Part shown: positions 51,487 through 60,145 of the stretch, one piece after another | How the letters are laid out: the number at the start of each line of letters is the position of its first letter | Position numbering within the stretch: position 1 is the stretch's first letter | Assembly (NCBI RefSeq): GCF_900107775.1 | Contig: NZ_FNRF01000002.1 | Coordinates: 375,129-439,128, forward strand | Origin: Xylanibacter ruminicola | GTDB lineage: Bacteria > Bacteroidota > Bacteroidia > Bacteroidales > Bacteroidaceae | Direction of reading: 5' to 3' | Length of the DNA: 64,000 nucleotides | Position numbers and translations under genes: made by a program | The notes under the pieces: model-generated | Databases searched by the model: none | The model's input: the letters and a program-made list of their open reading frames with translations, nothing else | What the model was told of the DNA's origin: nothing

Positions 51487-52664
51487 AAGAAGCATTCCGT
51501 AAGATAAAACATTGGCTGCGATGGTTGCGCTGGCTTAAATGCCTCAGATGCCTGAAGGTGCTGAATCCGTTCAGCTACCTTAAAAGGCTCGACCGCTACA
51601 TCATAGCCAAGTTTATTGGTACTTACATCTTCTCGATCATCCTCATCATCTCTATCTCGATAGTGTTTGATGTGAACGAGAACCTGGCTAAGTTCTCTAC
51701 CTATAACGCACCGCTCAAGGCGATTGTATTTGATTACTACGCCAACTTTGTGCCCTACTTCGCTAACCTCTTCTCTCCGTTGTTTGTGTTTATTGCTGTC
51801 ATCTTCTTTACCAGTAAGCTGGCGGGCAATAGCGAGATTATAGCCATGCTGGCAGCCGGTGTAAGTTTTAAGCGCCTGCTACGCCCTTATATGATTTCGG
51901 CGGCATTGATTGCTGCCGTTAACTTTTATCTGGGCGGCTATGTGATTCCTAAGGGCAACCAGGTTAAGATGGATTTCGAGGCCAAGTACAAGAACAAGGA
52001 GCGTAACCTTTCGGCCAGCAACGTGCAGCTGATGGTGCAGCCGGGTGTGATTGCCTATCTGCAGCAGTACGACGACGTGACCAAGACGGGTTACGGTTTC
52101 TCGCTCGATAAGTTTGAGAACAAGAAGCTGGTGAGCCACATGACGGCCTCGGTTATCCGCTACGATTCAATCAGCGACAGTCGTTACCATTGGAAGGCTC
52201 AGAGCTATAAGATACGTACGCTGAAGGGCCTGCGCGAGGAGATCGAATCGGGTGCCGTGATCGATACCCTGATACAGATGGAGCCTATGGACCTGGTGTT
52301 CTCGAAAGGTCAGCAGGAAACCCTTACCTCTACCGAGCTGAGTGATTATATCTCGAAACAGGTTGAGCGCGGATCGGTTAACGTGGTGCAGTACGAGGTT
52401 GAGTACCACAAGCGCATAGCCACCTCGTTTGCATCGTTCATCCTCACCATGATTGGTGTGTCGCTGTCGAGTCGCAAGCGTAAGGGCGGCATGGGTATGT
52501 ACCTGGGTATAGGTCTGGCCCTGTCGTTCGGCTACATCCTGCTGCAGACTATCAGTGCCACTTTTGCCATCAACGCCGACACACCTGCGCTGTTGGCTGC
52601 GTGGATACCTAACTTATTATATGTAATCATAGCATACTTCTGCTACAGACAAGCACCTAATTAA
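51483..52664 (+). CDS. LptF/LptG-family permease with an extended N-terminus
   Basis: Inner-membrane protein of 393 aa of the YjgP/YjgQ family that extracts lipopolysaccharide toward the outer membrane with LptB. Three hydrophobic helices lie near 43-60, 90-112 and 122-145, then a periplasmic jellyroll domain about 165-300, then three C-terminal helices. The family usually begins at about the segment LKRLDRYIIAKFIGTY. Here some 33 residues precede it, with the repeated pattern WLRWLRWLKCLRCLK. The start is fixed by the ATGA overlap with tgt. Confidence 0.88.
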   Translation: MKEAFRKIKHWLRWLRWLKCLRCLKVLNPFSYLKRLDRYIIAKFIGTYIFSIILIISISIVFDVNENLAKFSTYNAPLKAIVFDYYANFVPYFANLFSPLFVFIAVIFFTSKLAGNSEIIAMLAAGVSFKRLLRPYMISAALIAAVNFYLGGYVIPKGNQVKMDFEAKYKNKERNLSASNVQLMVQPGVIAYLQQYDDVTKTGYGFSLDKFENKKLVSHMTASVIRYDSISDSRYHWKAQSYKIRTLKGLREEIESGAVIDTLIQMEPMDLVFSKGQQETLTSTELSDYISKQVERGSVNVVQYEVEYHKRIATSFASFILTMIGVSLSSRKRKGGMGMYLGIGLALSFGYILLQTISATFAINADTPALLAAWIPNLLYVIIAYFCYRQAPN

Positions 52665-53920
52665 TGAAATTTGAAGAAACATATTTGAATGATAATATTC
52701 TCGATGCGCTGTACGACATGCACTTCGAAGATATGACGCCCATCCAGGAGCAGTGTATACCTGAGATTCTGGATGGATACGATGTACTGGGTGTGGCCCA
52801 GACTGGTACCGGAAAAACTGCAGCCTACTTGCTGCCAATCCTTTCAGAACTCGACGATGGCGACTATCCCAAGGATGCCATCAACGCCATCATCATGTCG
52901 CCAACCCGCGAGCTGGCACAGCAGATCGACCAAGCCATGCAGGGCTTTGGTTATTATCTGGATGATGTGAGCAGCGTGGCTGTCTATGGTGGTAACGATG
53001 GTAACCGCTACGATCAGGAGCTGCGCTCTATGCGTATGGGTGCCGATGTGCTGATTGCCACACCTGGCCGACTGCTCAGTCACCTCAAGGTGGGTAATCT
53101 CGACCTCTCTCGTTGCTCGTTCTTTGTGCTCGATGAGGCCGACCGCATGCTGGATATGGGCTTTATCGAGGATATCATGAAGATTGTAAAGGAGCTGCCC
53201 GACAGCTGTCAGCGCATCATGTTCTCGGCCACCATGCCTAAGAAGATACGTGAGCTGGCCGTACAGCTGCTGCACAACCCCGTTGAGATACAGATTGCCG
53301 TATCAAAGCCCGCCGAGAAGATTCACCAGATGGCCTATGTGTGCTACGAGCCACAGAAGCTGAAGATTATACAGGATATCTTTAAGAAGGGCGACCTGCA
53401 GCGCGTGATTATCTTCTCGGGTAAGAAGGAGCGTGTAAAAGAGGTTACCCGCAAGCTGAAGTCGATGCACATTAACTGCGACCAGATGCACTCCGACCTC
53501 TCGCAGGCCGAGCGCGACGAGGCCATGTACCGCTTTAAGGCCGGTCAGACCGATGTGCTGGTGGCTACAGATATCGTGGCCCGTGGTATTGATATCGACG
53601 ATATCCGTCTGGTTATCAACTACGATGTGCCAGCCGATAGCGAGGATTACGTACACCGTATCGGTCGTACCGCCCGTGCCGATCGCGATGGCGAGGCCAT
53701 CACCTTTGTGAGCGACGATGACATGTACCGCTTCCAGAGTATCGAGCACTTCTTGGGTAAGGAAGTAGAGAAGCTGCCCCTGCCCGAAGGCTTGGGCGAG
53801 GCTCCCGAATATAAGAAACGCGAAAAGAAACCCACCAGTCGCCGCAACGGTCGCTGGCACTCCAAGGGCCACGGCGGTCACGGAGGTGGTGGCAAAGGAA
53901 AAAAAAATAAAAAAGTATGA
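52664..53920 (+). CDS. DEAD-box RNA helicase
   Basis: Protein of 418 aa. Q-motif region MTPIQEQCIPEIL near 24, motif I AQTGTGKTAAYLLP near 46, DEAD (VLDEADRMLDMGF) near 156, SAT (MFSATMP) near 187 and motif VI HRIGRTARA near 328. The Gly/Lys/His-rich C-terminal tail (RWHSKGHGGHGGGGKGKKNKK) is typical for RNA-binding RhlE/CsdA-type helicases. The start overlaps the preceding stop (TAATG) and the end overlaps ispE. Confidence 0.93.
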   Translation: MKFEETYLNDNILDALYDMHFEDMTPIQEQCIPEILDGYDVLGVAQTGTGKTAAYLLPILSELDDGDYPKDAINAIIMSPTRELAQQIDQAMQGFGYYLDDVSSVAVYGGNDGNRYDQELRSMRMGADVLIATPGRLLSHLKVGNLDLSRCSFFVLDEADRMLDMGFIEDIMKIVKELPDSCQRIMFSATMPKKIRELAVQLLHNPVEIQIAVSKPAEKIHQMAYVCYEPQKLKIIQDIFKKGDLQRVIIFSGKKERVKEVTRKLKSMHINCDQMHSDLSQAERDEAMYRFKAGQTDVLVATDIVARGIDIDDIRLVINYDVPADSEDYVHRIGRTARADRDGEAITFVSDDDMYRFQSIEHFLGKEVEKLPLPEGLGEAPEYKKREKKPTSRRNGRWHSKGHGGHGGGGKGKKNKKV

Positions 53921-54750
53921 TAACATTTCCTATAGCAAAGATCAATCTCGGATTGAACGTTGTCGAGAAGCGTGCTGATGGTTATCACAACCTGCAGACG
54001 GTGTTCTTCCCCGTGCCCCTGCTCGATGCACTCGATGTACAGGAGATGGGCGCCGAGTTCCCCTCTCAGTTCGATTGCGACCTGAAGGTGTCGAACATGC
54101 ATATCGACGGCGATGAGCAGCGCAACCTGGTGGTGCGTGCTTACAACCTGCTAAAACAGGATTTCCCTGACATGCCTCGCGTGCATGCGCACCTGTATAA
54201 AGGTATCCCCACGCAGGCTGGTATGGGCGGCGGATCGAGCGATTGCGGCTTCATGATTACGCTGCTTAACAAGATGTTTAACCTGGGGCTGAGCGATGAG
54301 CAGATGATTCAGTATGCCGCCCGTCTGGGTGCCGACTGTGCCTTCTTTATCCTCAACAAGCCTTGCTATGCCGAGGGTATCGGCGAAAAGCTGCACCCCA
54401 TAGATCTCTCATTATCAGGCTGGTATCTCTCGTTGGTTCGACCAGACATTCCGGTATCTACTCGCGAGGCCTTTGCCCTGATTAAGCCCCACTACCCCGA
54501 GTTTAACTGTAAGGAGGTGGTACAGTTGCCCGTTGAAGAATGGCGTGGCAAACTAACTAACGATTTCGAGGACAGCGTGTTTGCTGTGCATCCCGAGTTA
54601 GGTGCCGTTAAGGATCGCCTGTATCAGCTGGGTGCCACCTATGCTGCCATGTCGGGTTCGGGCTCTACCCTGTTTGCCCTGTCAAAGCAGCCGCTTAATC
54701 TCGATGAGTTCGCTCAAGAGGGAACATTTATTACAACTATATCAATATAA
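53917..54750 (+). CDS. ispE: CDP-ME kinase (IspE)
   Basis: GHMP-family kinase of 277 aa for the fourth step of the MEP isoprenoid pathway. N-terminal FPIAKINLGLNVVEKRADGYHNL, ATP-binding PTQAGMGGGSSDCGF near 91-105, and C-terminal AAMSGSGSTLFAL near 247. Overlaps the helicase gene by four bases and is followed by galE after 11 bp. Confidence 0.95.
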   Translation: MITFPIAKINLGLNVVEKRADGYHNLQTVFFPVPLLDALDVQEMGAEFPSQFDCDLKVSNMHIDGDEQRNLVVRAYNLLKQDFPDMPRVHAHLYKGIPTQAGMGGGSSDCGFMITLLNKMFNLGLSDEQMIQYAARLGADCAFFILNKPCYAEGIGEKLHPIDLSLSGWYLSLVRPDIPVSTREAFALIKPHYPEFNCKEVVQLPVEEWRGKLTNDFEDSVFAVHPELGAVKDRLYQLGATYAAMSGSGSTLFALSKQPLNLDEFAQEGTFITTISI

Positions 54751-54761
54751 TTTAAAACATT

Positions 54762-55802
54762 ATGAAACAAACAATCCTTGTTACTGGTGGAACCGGTTTT
54801 ATCGGCAGTCACACCACTGTAGAACTGCAGGAAGCAGGCTACGAAGTTGTTATCATCGACAACCTGTCGAACTCAAACGCAAATGTAGTGGATGGTATCG
54901 AGAAGATTACCGGTATTCGTCCTGCTTTTGAGAAGGTTGACTGCTGCGACATGGAGGCCCTCGAGGGCGTGTTTAAGAAGTACCCCAACATCGAGGGTAT
55001 CATCCACTTTGCAGCCTCGAAGGCTGTGGGTGAGAGCGTTGAGAAGCCACTGATGTACTATCGCAACAACCTCACATCGCTCATCAACCTGCTGGAGCTC
55101 ATGCCCAAGTACGATGTCAAGGGTATCATCTTCTCTTCAAGCTGTACCGTTTACGGCCAGCCTGCACAGGAGAACCTGCCTGTTACCGAGAACGCTCCTA
55201 TCCAGAAGGCTATGAGCCCTTACGGCAACACCAAGCAGGTAAACGAAGAGATTATCCAGGATTATATCCACTCTGGTGCACCTATCAAGAGCATTATCCT
55301 GCGTTACTTCAACCCCATCGGTGCCCACCCATCAGCACTCATCGGCGAGCTGCCTAACGGTGTGCCCATGAACCTCATTCCTTTCGTTACACAGACTGCC
55401 ATGGGTATCCGCGAGCAGCTGAAGATCTTCGGTAACGACTACAACACACCTGATAAGACCTGTATCCGCGACTATATCTATGTAGTTGATCTGGCTAAGG
55501 CTCACGTAAAGGCTATGGAGCGCGTGCTTGATAAGCCTGAGTGCGAGGCTGTAGAGGTATTCAACATCGGTACCGGTAAGGGTCTGTCAACCCTCGAGGT
55601 TGTAGAGGGCTTCGAGAAGGCCACTGGCGTAAAGGTTAACTGGACCTACGCTCCACGTCGCGAGGGCGATATCGAGCAGGTTTGGGGTAATGTCGACAAG
55701 GCCAACAAGGTACTTGGCTGGAAGGCCGAGACGCCTACCGAGGAAATCCTGCGCACCGCATGGCGCTGGCAGCAGCAGCTCCGCGAGCGCGGCATACAGT
55801 AA
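54762..55802 (+). CDS. galE: UDP-glucose 4-epimerase
   Basis: Short-chain dehydrogenase fold enzyme of 346 aa interconverting UDP-glucose and UDP-galactose. NAD-binding TGGTGFIGSHT near 8, catalytic SSSCTVYG, and YGNTK (Tyr and Lys of YxxxK) near 155. RYFNPIGAHPS and the C-terminal WKAETPTEEILRTAWRWQ match the family. Last gene of the run that starts with lon, ended by a strong terminator. Confidence 0.95.
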   Translation: MKQTILVTGGTGFIGSHTTVELQEAGYEVVIIDNLSNSNANVVDGIEKITGIRPAFEKVDCCDMEALEGVFKKYPNIEGIIHFAASKAVGESVEKPLMYYRNNLTSLINLLELMPKYDVKGIIFSSSCTVYGQPAQENLPVTENAPIQKAMSPYGNTKQVNEEIIQDYIHSGAPIKSIILRYFNPIGAHPSALIGELPNGVPMNLIPFVTQTAMGIREQLKIFGNDYNTPDKTCIRDYIYVVDLAKAHVKAMERVLDKPECEAVEVFNIGTGKGLSTLEVVEGFEKATGVKVNWTYAPRREGDIEQVWGNVDKANKVLGWKAETPTEEILRTAWRWQQQLRERGIQ

Positions 55803-55813
55803 CGTCAAGATCC

Positions 55814-55844
55814 AAAGGAAGAACATCAGTGTTCTTCCTTTTTT
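55814..55844 (+). terminator. Intrinsic terminator after galE
   Basis: AAAGGAAGAAC pairs perfectly with GTTCTTCCTTT (11 bp) around ATCAGT; the T-run continues after the stem. Confidence 0.9.
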
Positions 55845-55887
55845 AATCCTTTTCCCAATTATCTTTCAATAACCATTACCTTCTTTT

Positions 55888-56349
55888 TTCACAACCACCC
55901 AACCCTCCTTATCCTAAGGAGGGCCTCAAACCACTCCTAAATCCTCGCCAATCTTTGGCAAGGACTTAGTTGACTACGAGGGAAAACCCTCTCCGTCAAA
56001 GTTTTGGTATGGCTCTCGAGCCTTTGTCCTCAGCTACGCTTCGGATTCGCCATATATTGCTTAATGGGGGCGAGCCCCCATACCCCGCACTTCGTGCTTC
56101 ATGCTTTCTCGTGATAAATCACTCGAAAACATTCCGCACGAGGAGGTCTTTAGAGGAATGCAAATTCTTTGAATCAACATTGAGTCTCGGATTGCGGTAC
56201 GCAATCTGAGCAACGAAATACGAAATGCTGTTTGAGCGGAGCGAGTTCATTGAGTGATTTGAAGAATTTGTGTTCCGGCCTCCGAGCTCAGGACGTTTTC
56301 GCACCTTTCTTTGTTTCGTTTCTTTCAGTGATGAAAGAAATGAAAAGCC
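55888..56349. repeat. Non-coding repeat, copy A (about 462 bp)
   Basis: Nearly identical to copy B at 59554-60104. It contains hairpins CCCTCCTTA/TAAGGAGGG and TGGGGGC/GCCCCCA, a CGCACTTCGTGC palindrome-like word and a run of short palindromic phrases. Both strands have chance reading frames of 60-130 codons; I consider these non-coding. Its left end TTCACAACC recurs inverted at the far right (GGTTGTGAA near 56426 and 56446), so weak terminal inverted repeats may exist. Confidence 0.85.
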
Positions 56350-56545
56350 GAACTTGGGGAGGGTGGATGTTTCTTTTAGTTCTTTTCTTTGCGCCAAAGA
56401 AAAGGACAGACTCGTGGCTGGGAGGGTTGTGAAGAAAGTTGAGTGGTTGTGAAGAAAGGTAGATGGTATTGGAGGAATTGAAAATGAAAAAGACAAGGTT
56501 ATTAAAAAAAACACCATAAATTTTCATTATATTTAAAATAATATG
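56350..56545. other. Gene-free stretch before the cassette
   Basis: Contains GGTTGTGAAGAAAG-type words repeated twice and a CTTTGCGCCAAAG hairpin, but no convincing gene. It is probably a further part of the repeat element not kept in copy B. Confidence 0.6.
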
Positions 56546-56553
56546 TATATTTG
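56546..56553 (+). promoter_or_regulatory. -7 box TATATTTG of the two-gene cassette
   Basis: Consensus box 24 bp before the ATG; the -33 region is T-rich without a clear TTTG. Confidence 0.65.
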
Positions 56554-56577
56554 CAACAAAATATATAAGTATTACCG

Positions 56578-57522
56578 ATGAAACGATTTTTCTATACCTT
56601 ACTGCTAAGCGTTATTGGCACTTGCAGCATACAAGCACAAAAACAGTTGGTGTTCACACCTACGTGGACAGCGCAGGCGCAGTTTGCCGGGTTCTACGTG
56701 GCTGATGCCCTTGGATTCTTCAAGGACGAAGGACTGGATGTGATTATCAAGCATCCGTCGGCTTCGAACACCAGTCTTAACCGTCTGAAGAGCGGCGAGA
56801 GTCATTATGTGGCCCTGCATCTGGTGTCGGCACTCGATATGATTGATAAAGGCGACGAGCTGATTAACGTGATGCAGTGCTTTCAGCAGAGCGGCGAGAT
56901 GATAGTATCACACAAGCCCCTGCGAGGTCTGAAGAGTCTCGATCGCAAGCGTGTGGGCTGCTTTAAGTCGGGCATCTCCAAGCTGCCCATCGCCCTGGCA
57001 CGCCGCGAGAAGGTAAACATCGAGTGGATACCGTTTATCTCTCACACCAACCTGTATGTCTCGGGGGCCATCGATGCCACGCTGGCCATGAACTACAACG
57101 AGTATTACCAGCTGATTATGGCCGGACAGCGCCTGAAGAGGAATCAGATTATATACATGCGCGACATCGGTTGCAACGTGCCCGAGGACGGCGTCTATGT
57201 TACCAGGGAATACTTCACCAAGCACAAGGCCGAAATAGATAAGTTTGTGAAGGCCTCGAAACGCGGTTGGGAGTATGCCATCAGTCATCCCAAGGAAACG
57301 CTGGATATCGTGATGCTGTACATGCGACAGGCAGGCATTTCGGGCAATGAGGACGCACAGAAGTGGATGCTGAAAGAGTGCCTGCGCCTGCTGGTAAGTC
57401 CCAGAACCGGCAAACGCACCTATAAGCTTGAGCCCGAAGGTCTGAACCAGGCCAACAGCATTCTGCTGCAAGGCGGCGAGATAACTAAACCTATCACTTA
57501 CAAACAAATCACCGAACCATGA
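56578..57522 (+). CDS. NMT1/THI5-type substrate-binding protein
   Basis: Protein of 314 aa with a signal peptide (about 1-20, ending in IQAQ). The periplasmic-binding fold follows the NMT1/SsuA pattern: LVFTPTWTAQAQFAGFYVADALGFFKDEGLDV, GESHYVALHLVSALDMI, and RKRVGCFKSGISKLPIALARREKVNIEW. Relatives bind thiamine precursors, sulphonates or nitrate for ABC import. No permease or ATPase gene is nearby. Instead its stop overlaps the start of a membrane SpoIIE phosphatase, so it probably serves as the sensory input of that protein rather than in transport. Confidence 0.82.
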   Translation: MKRFFYTLLLSVIGTCSIQAQKQLVFTPTWTAQAQFAGFYVADALGFFKDEGLDVIIKHPSASNTSLNRLKSGESHYVALHLVSALDMIDKGDELINVMQCFQQSGEMIVSHKPLRGLKSLDRKRVGCFKSGISKLPIALARREKVNIEWIPFISHTNLYVSGAIDATLAMNYNEYYQLIMAGQRLKRNQIIYMRDIGCNVPEDGVYVTREYFTKHKAEIDKFVKASKRGWEYAISHPKETLDIVMLYMRQAGISGNEDAQKWMLKECLRLLVSPRTGKRTYKLEPEGLNQANSILLQGGEITKPITYKQITEP

Positions 57523-59552
57523 AGTACAACAGTTATATCAAACCTTTCCGGACCCTCTACGCCCGCATCACCATGTGGATCATGTTAACGGTGCTGGTGG
57601 TGTTCATCATCATCACCTATCTGGTTACCTACTTTGGTGCCAAGGGTGTGCTGTTAGGCTCAACCGAGAATGCCAAGAGCCGCATGGAGATCACCAACCA
57701 GCGCATCAACACCGTGATGCATGCTGTAGAAGTGGCCGTTTACAACACCATCCCCGAGGTGGAGCTATCGCTGAACAAACCCGACGATATGTATCGCATC
57801 GTGCGCCGATTGCTCGAAATCAATCCTTATATCGTGGGCTCAACAGTGGCGTTCGAACCCTACTACTACAAGGAGAAGGGCGAGCAGTTCTCGCCTTATG
57901 CCTACAGGAGCGTCGACAACAATATCCAAACCAAACAGCTGGGTACATCAGATTACGAGTACCACTATATGGACTGGTATCAGATACCCAAACTGCTGAA
58001 GAAGAACTACTGGAGCGAGCCTTACTACGATCGCGGTGGCGGCGAGCAGATGATGACCACCTTCTCGCATCCGCTCTACGACAAGAAGGGCAACCTGTAT
58101 GCCATCATCACGGCCGATATATCGCTTGAGTGGGTTTCCGACCTGCTCCGTAAGAGTGATATCGATTTTAACAATAAAGCCCTGGAGCTGAATATCAATA
58201 GCGATGCTGAACTGCAGGCCGAACTGGAGAACGACAGCGATTTCTTCTATCACTATGCCTACTCGTATATCATCGGCAAGGGTGGCACCTATATCGCCCA
58301 CCCCATGCGCGAACGCATTCTGAACGATACGTACTTCAACCACTCGATGAAATACAACGACAGTATCGACAACCTGATTGGCTACGAGATGATCGACGGT
58401 AAGAGCGGCATGCGCATCATCAATCGCGACGGCACCGACTTCATCGTCAGCTATAGTCCGATAGAACGTACAGGCTGGTCGATGGCTACGGTCATCCCCA
58501 ACAACCTGATTACCAACCGTTCCATCAAGTATGCCACCATCATCGTGGGCGTCATGCTGTTTGGTTTACTGGTGCTGTTCATCATCTGTCGCAGCATCCT
58601 CAAGCGTGCTACCCGTCCGCTGGCCTTGTTTGCACACTCGGCCGACAATATCGCCAAGGGTAACCTGAACGCCTCGCTGCCGGTGATACGTACGCATGAC
58701 GAGATGAAGCAGCTGCACGACTCGTTTGCCATGATGCAGACGTCGCTGAAACAGCAGATCGAGGAGTTGAAGACGGTGAACGCACAGAAGGGACGTATCG
58801 AAGGCGAGCTGAAGGTGGCGAGCGACATCCAGATGTCGATGCTGCCTAAGATCTATCCGCCTTATCCCGACCGTCAGGATATCGACATCTTCGGCAGTCT
58901 GACCCCCGCCAAGGCCGTGGGCGGCGACCTGTTCGATTTCTATATCCGCGACGAGAAGCTGTTCTTTGTCATCGGCGACGTGTCGGGCAAGGGCGTGCCG
59001 GCATCACTGGTAATGGCGGTATCGCGCACGCTGTTCCGCATCGTGTCGTCGCACCTCGAAGAGCCTAGTGGAATTATGCATCAGATGAACGAGGCGCTGT
59101 CCGACCAGAACGACTCGAACATGTTCGTCACCCTGTTCATCGGTTCGCTTGATTTGAGAAACGGTCATTTGCAATACTGTAACGGTGGTCATGATGCCCC
59201 GTTGCTGGTGAACCTGAAGGAGAACACGCAGCAGCTGTTGGATTGTAAGTCGAACCTGCCTGTTGGTGTAATGCCTGGTTTCGACTTCGAGTCGCAGGAA
59301 ACGGATATCGATACCGACACGCTGATATTCCTTTATACCGACGGACTGACCGAGGCCGAGAACATCCAGCATCAGTTGTTTACCGAGGCCCGCATCTTCG
59401 AAGTGACCCAGCAGCTGTTGACTGACAAACCCGAAGTTCTTTCGGCTCAATCGGTTGTTGAGCGCATGGCGCGGGCTGTGCATCAGTTTGTGGGCGATGC
59501 CGAGCAAAGTGATGATCTCACCATGCTAGCAATAAAAAGGAAGAACATCTAA
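57519..59552 (+). CDS. Membrane sensor with SpoIIE (PP2C) phosphatase output
   Basis: Protein of 677 aa. TM1 is about 17-38; a periplasmic Cache-type sensor is about 45-340 (VAFEPYYYKEKGEQFSPYAY, YYDRGGGEQMMTTFSHPLYD); TM2 is about 346-368. A HAMP domain (about 370-422) and coiled coil (about 415-445) lead to the SpoIIE/RsbU PP2C phosphatase domain (about 450-677) with metal-binding GGDLFDFY, GDVSGKGVPA and YTDGLTEAEN. Such proteins dephosphorylate STAS-domain antagonists in partner-switching. A STAS-kinase fusion occurs 37 kb away at 19794-20984, but any link is speculative. It overlaps the binding-protein gene by four bases. Confidence 0.9.
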   Translation: MKYNSYIKPFRTLYARITMWIMLTVLVVFIIITYLVTYFGAKGVLLGSTENAKSRMEITNQRINTVMHAVEVAVYNTIPEVELSLNKPDDMYRIVRRLLEINPYIVGSTVAFEPYYYKEKGEQFSPYAYRSVDNNIQTKQLGTSDYEYHYMDWYQIPKLLKKNYWSEPYYDRGGGEQMMTTFSHPLYDKKGNLYAIITADISLEWVSDLLRKSDIDFNNKALELNINSDAELQAELENDSDFFYHYAYSYIIGKGGTYIAHPMRERILNDTYFNHSMKYNDSIDNLIGYEMIDGKSGMRIINRDGTDFIVSYSPIERTGWSMATVIPNNLITNRSIKYATIIVGVMLFGLLVLFIICRSILKRATRPLALFAHSADNIAKGNLNASLPVIRTHDEMKQLHDSFAMMQTSLKQQIEELKTVNAQKGRIEGELKVASDIQMSMLPKIYPPYPDRQDIDIFGSLTPAKAVGGDLFDFYIRDEKLFFVIGDVSGKGVPASLVMAVSRTLFRIVSSHLEEPSGIMHQMNEALSDQNDSNMFVTLFIGSLDLRNGHLQYCNGGHDAPLLVNLKENTQQLLDCKSNLPVGVMPGFDFESQETDIDTDTLIFLYTDGLTEAENIQHQLFTEARIFEVTQQLLTDKPEVLSAQSVVERMARAVHQFVGDAEQSDDLTMLAIKRKNI

Positions 59553-59553
59553 C

Positions 59554-60104
59554 TTCACAACCACCCAACCCTCCTTATCCTAAGGAGGGCCTCAAACCAC
59601 TCCTAAATCCTCGCCAATCTTTGGCAAGGACTTAGTTGACTACGAGGGAAAACCCTCTCCGTCAAAGTTCTGGTATGGCTCTCGAGCCTTTGTCCTCAGC
59701 TACGCTTCGGATTCGCCATATATTGCTTAATGGGGGCTCGCCCCCATACCCCGCACTTCGTGCTTCATGCTTTCTCGTGATAAATCACTCGAAAACATTC
59801 TTCGATAAGCGAAGCGAGCAAAGCTAGTAACCGCACTTCGTGCTTCATGCTTTCTCGTGATAAATCACTCGAAAACATTCCGCACGAGGAGGTCTTTAGA
59901 GGAATGCAAATTCTTTGAATCGATATTGAGTTTCGGATTGCGGAACGCAATCTGAACAACGAAATACGAAAAGCTGTTTGAGCGTAGCGAGTTCTTTGAG
60001 TGATTTGAAGAATTTGTGTACCGGCCTCCGAGCTCAGGACGTTTTCGCACTCTTTCTTTTGTTTCGGTTTTCTTTCTGGTGACAGAAAGAAAATGAAAAA
60101 GCCC
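59554..60104. repeat. Non-coding repeat, copy B (about 551 bp)
   Basis: Direct copy of 55888-56349, starting within a few bases of the phosphatase stop codon. It contains a 50-bp internal duplication (59751-59800 and 59831-59880) not found in copy A. The centre of its G5/C5 hairpin is inverted relative to copy A (CTCG instead of CGAG). A second CCCTCCTTA/TAAGGAGGG hairpin at about 60103-60125 lies at its right edge, just after the homologous part. Confidence 0.85.
59751..59880. repeat. 50-bp tandem duplication inside copy B
   Basis: The sequence at 59751-59800 is repeated exactly at 59831-59880, separated by 30 bp containing CGATAAGCGAAGCGAGC. Confidence 0.85.
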
Positions 60105-60125
60105 TCCTTATTTCTAAGGAGGGTA
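60103..60125. terminator. Hairpin at the edge of repeat copy B
   Basis: CCCTCCTTA and TAAGGAGGG form a 9-bp stem with a 4-nt loop, 21 bp beyond the convergent end of the permease gene. The same arms occur at both repeat left ends (near 55905 and 59569). It may end transcription from either side. Confidence 0.5.
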
Positions 60126-60145
60126 AGGGTAGATTTGAAAAAGAA

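Noticed and set aside
55970..56517. Frames of 60-130 codons in repeat copies A and B
   Set aside because: They occur on both strands, differ between the two copies and follow the palindromic repeat words. Similar products are probably over-annotated in related genomes.
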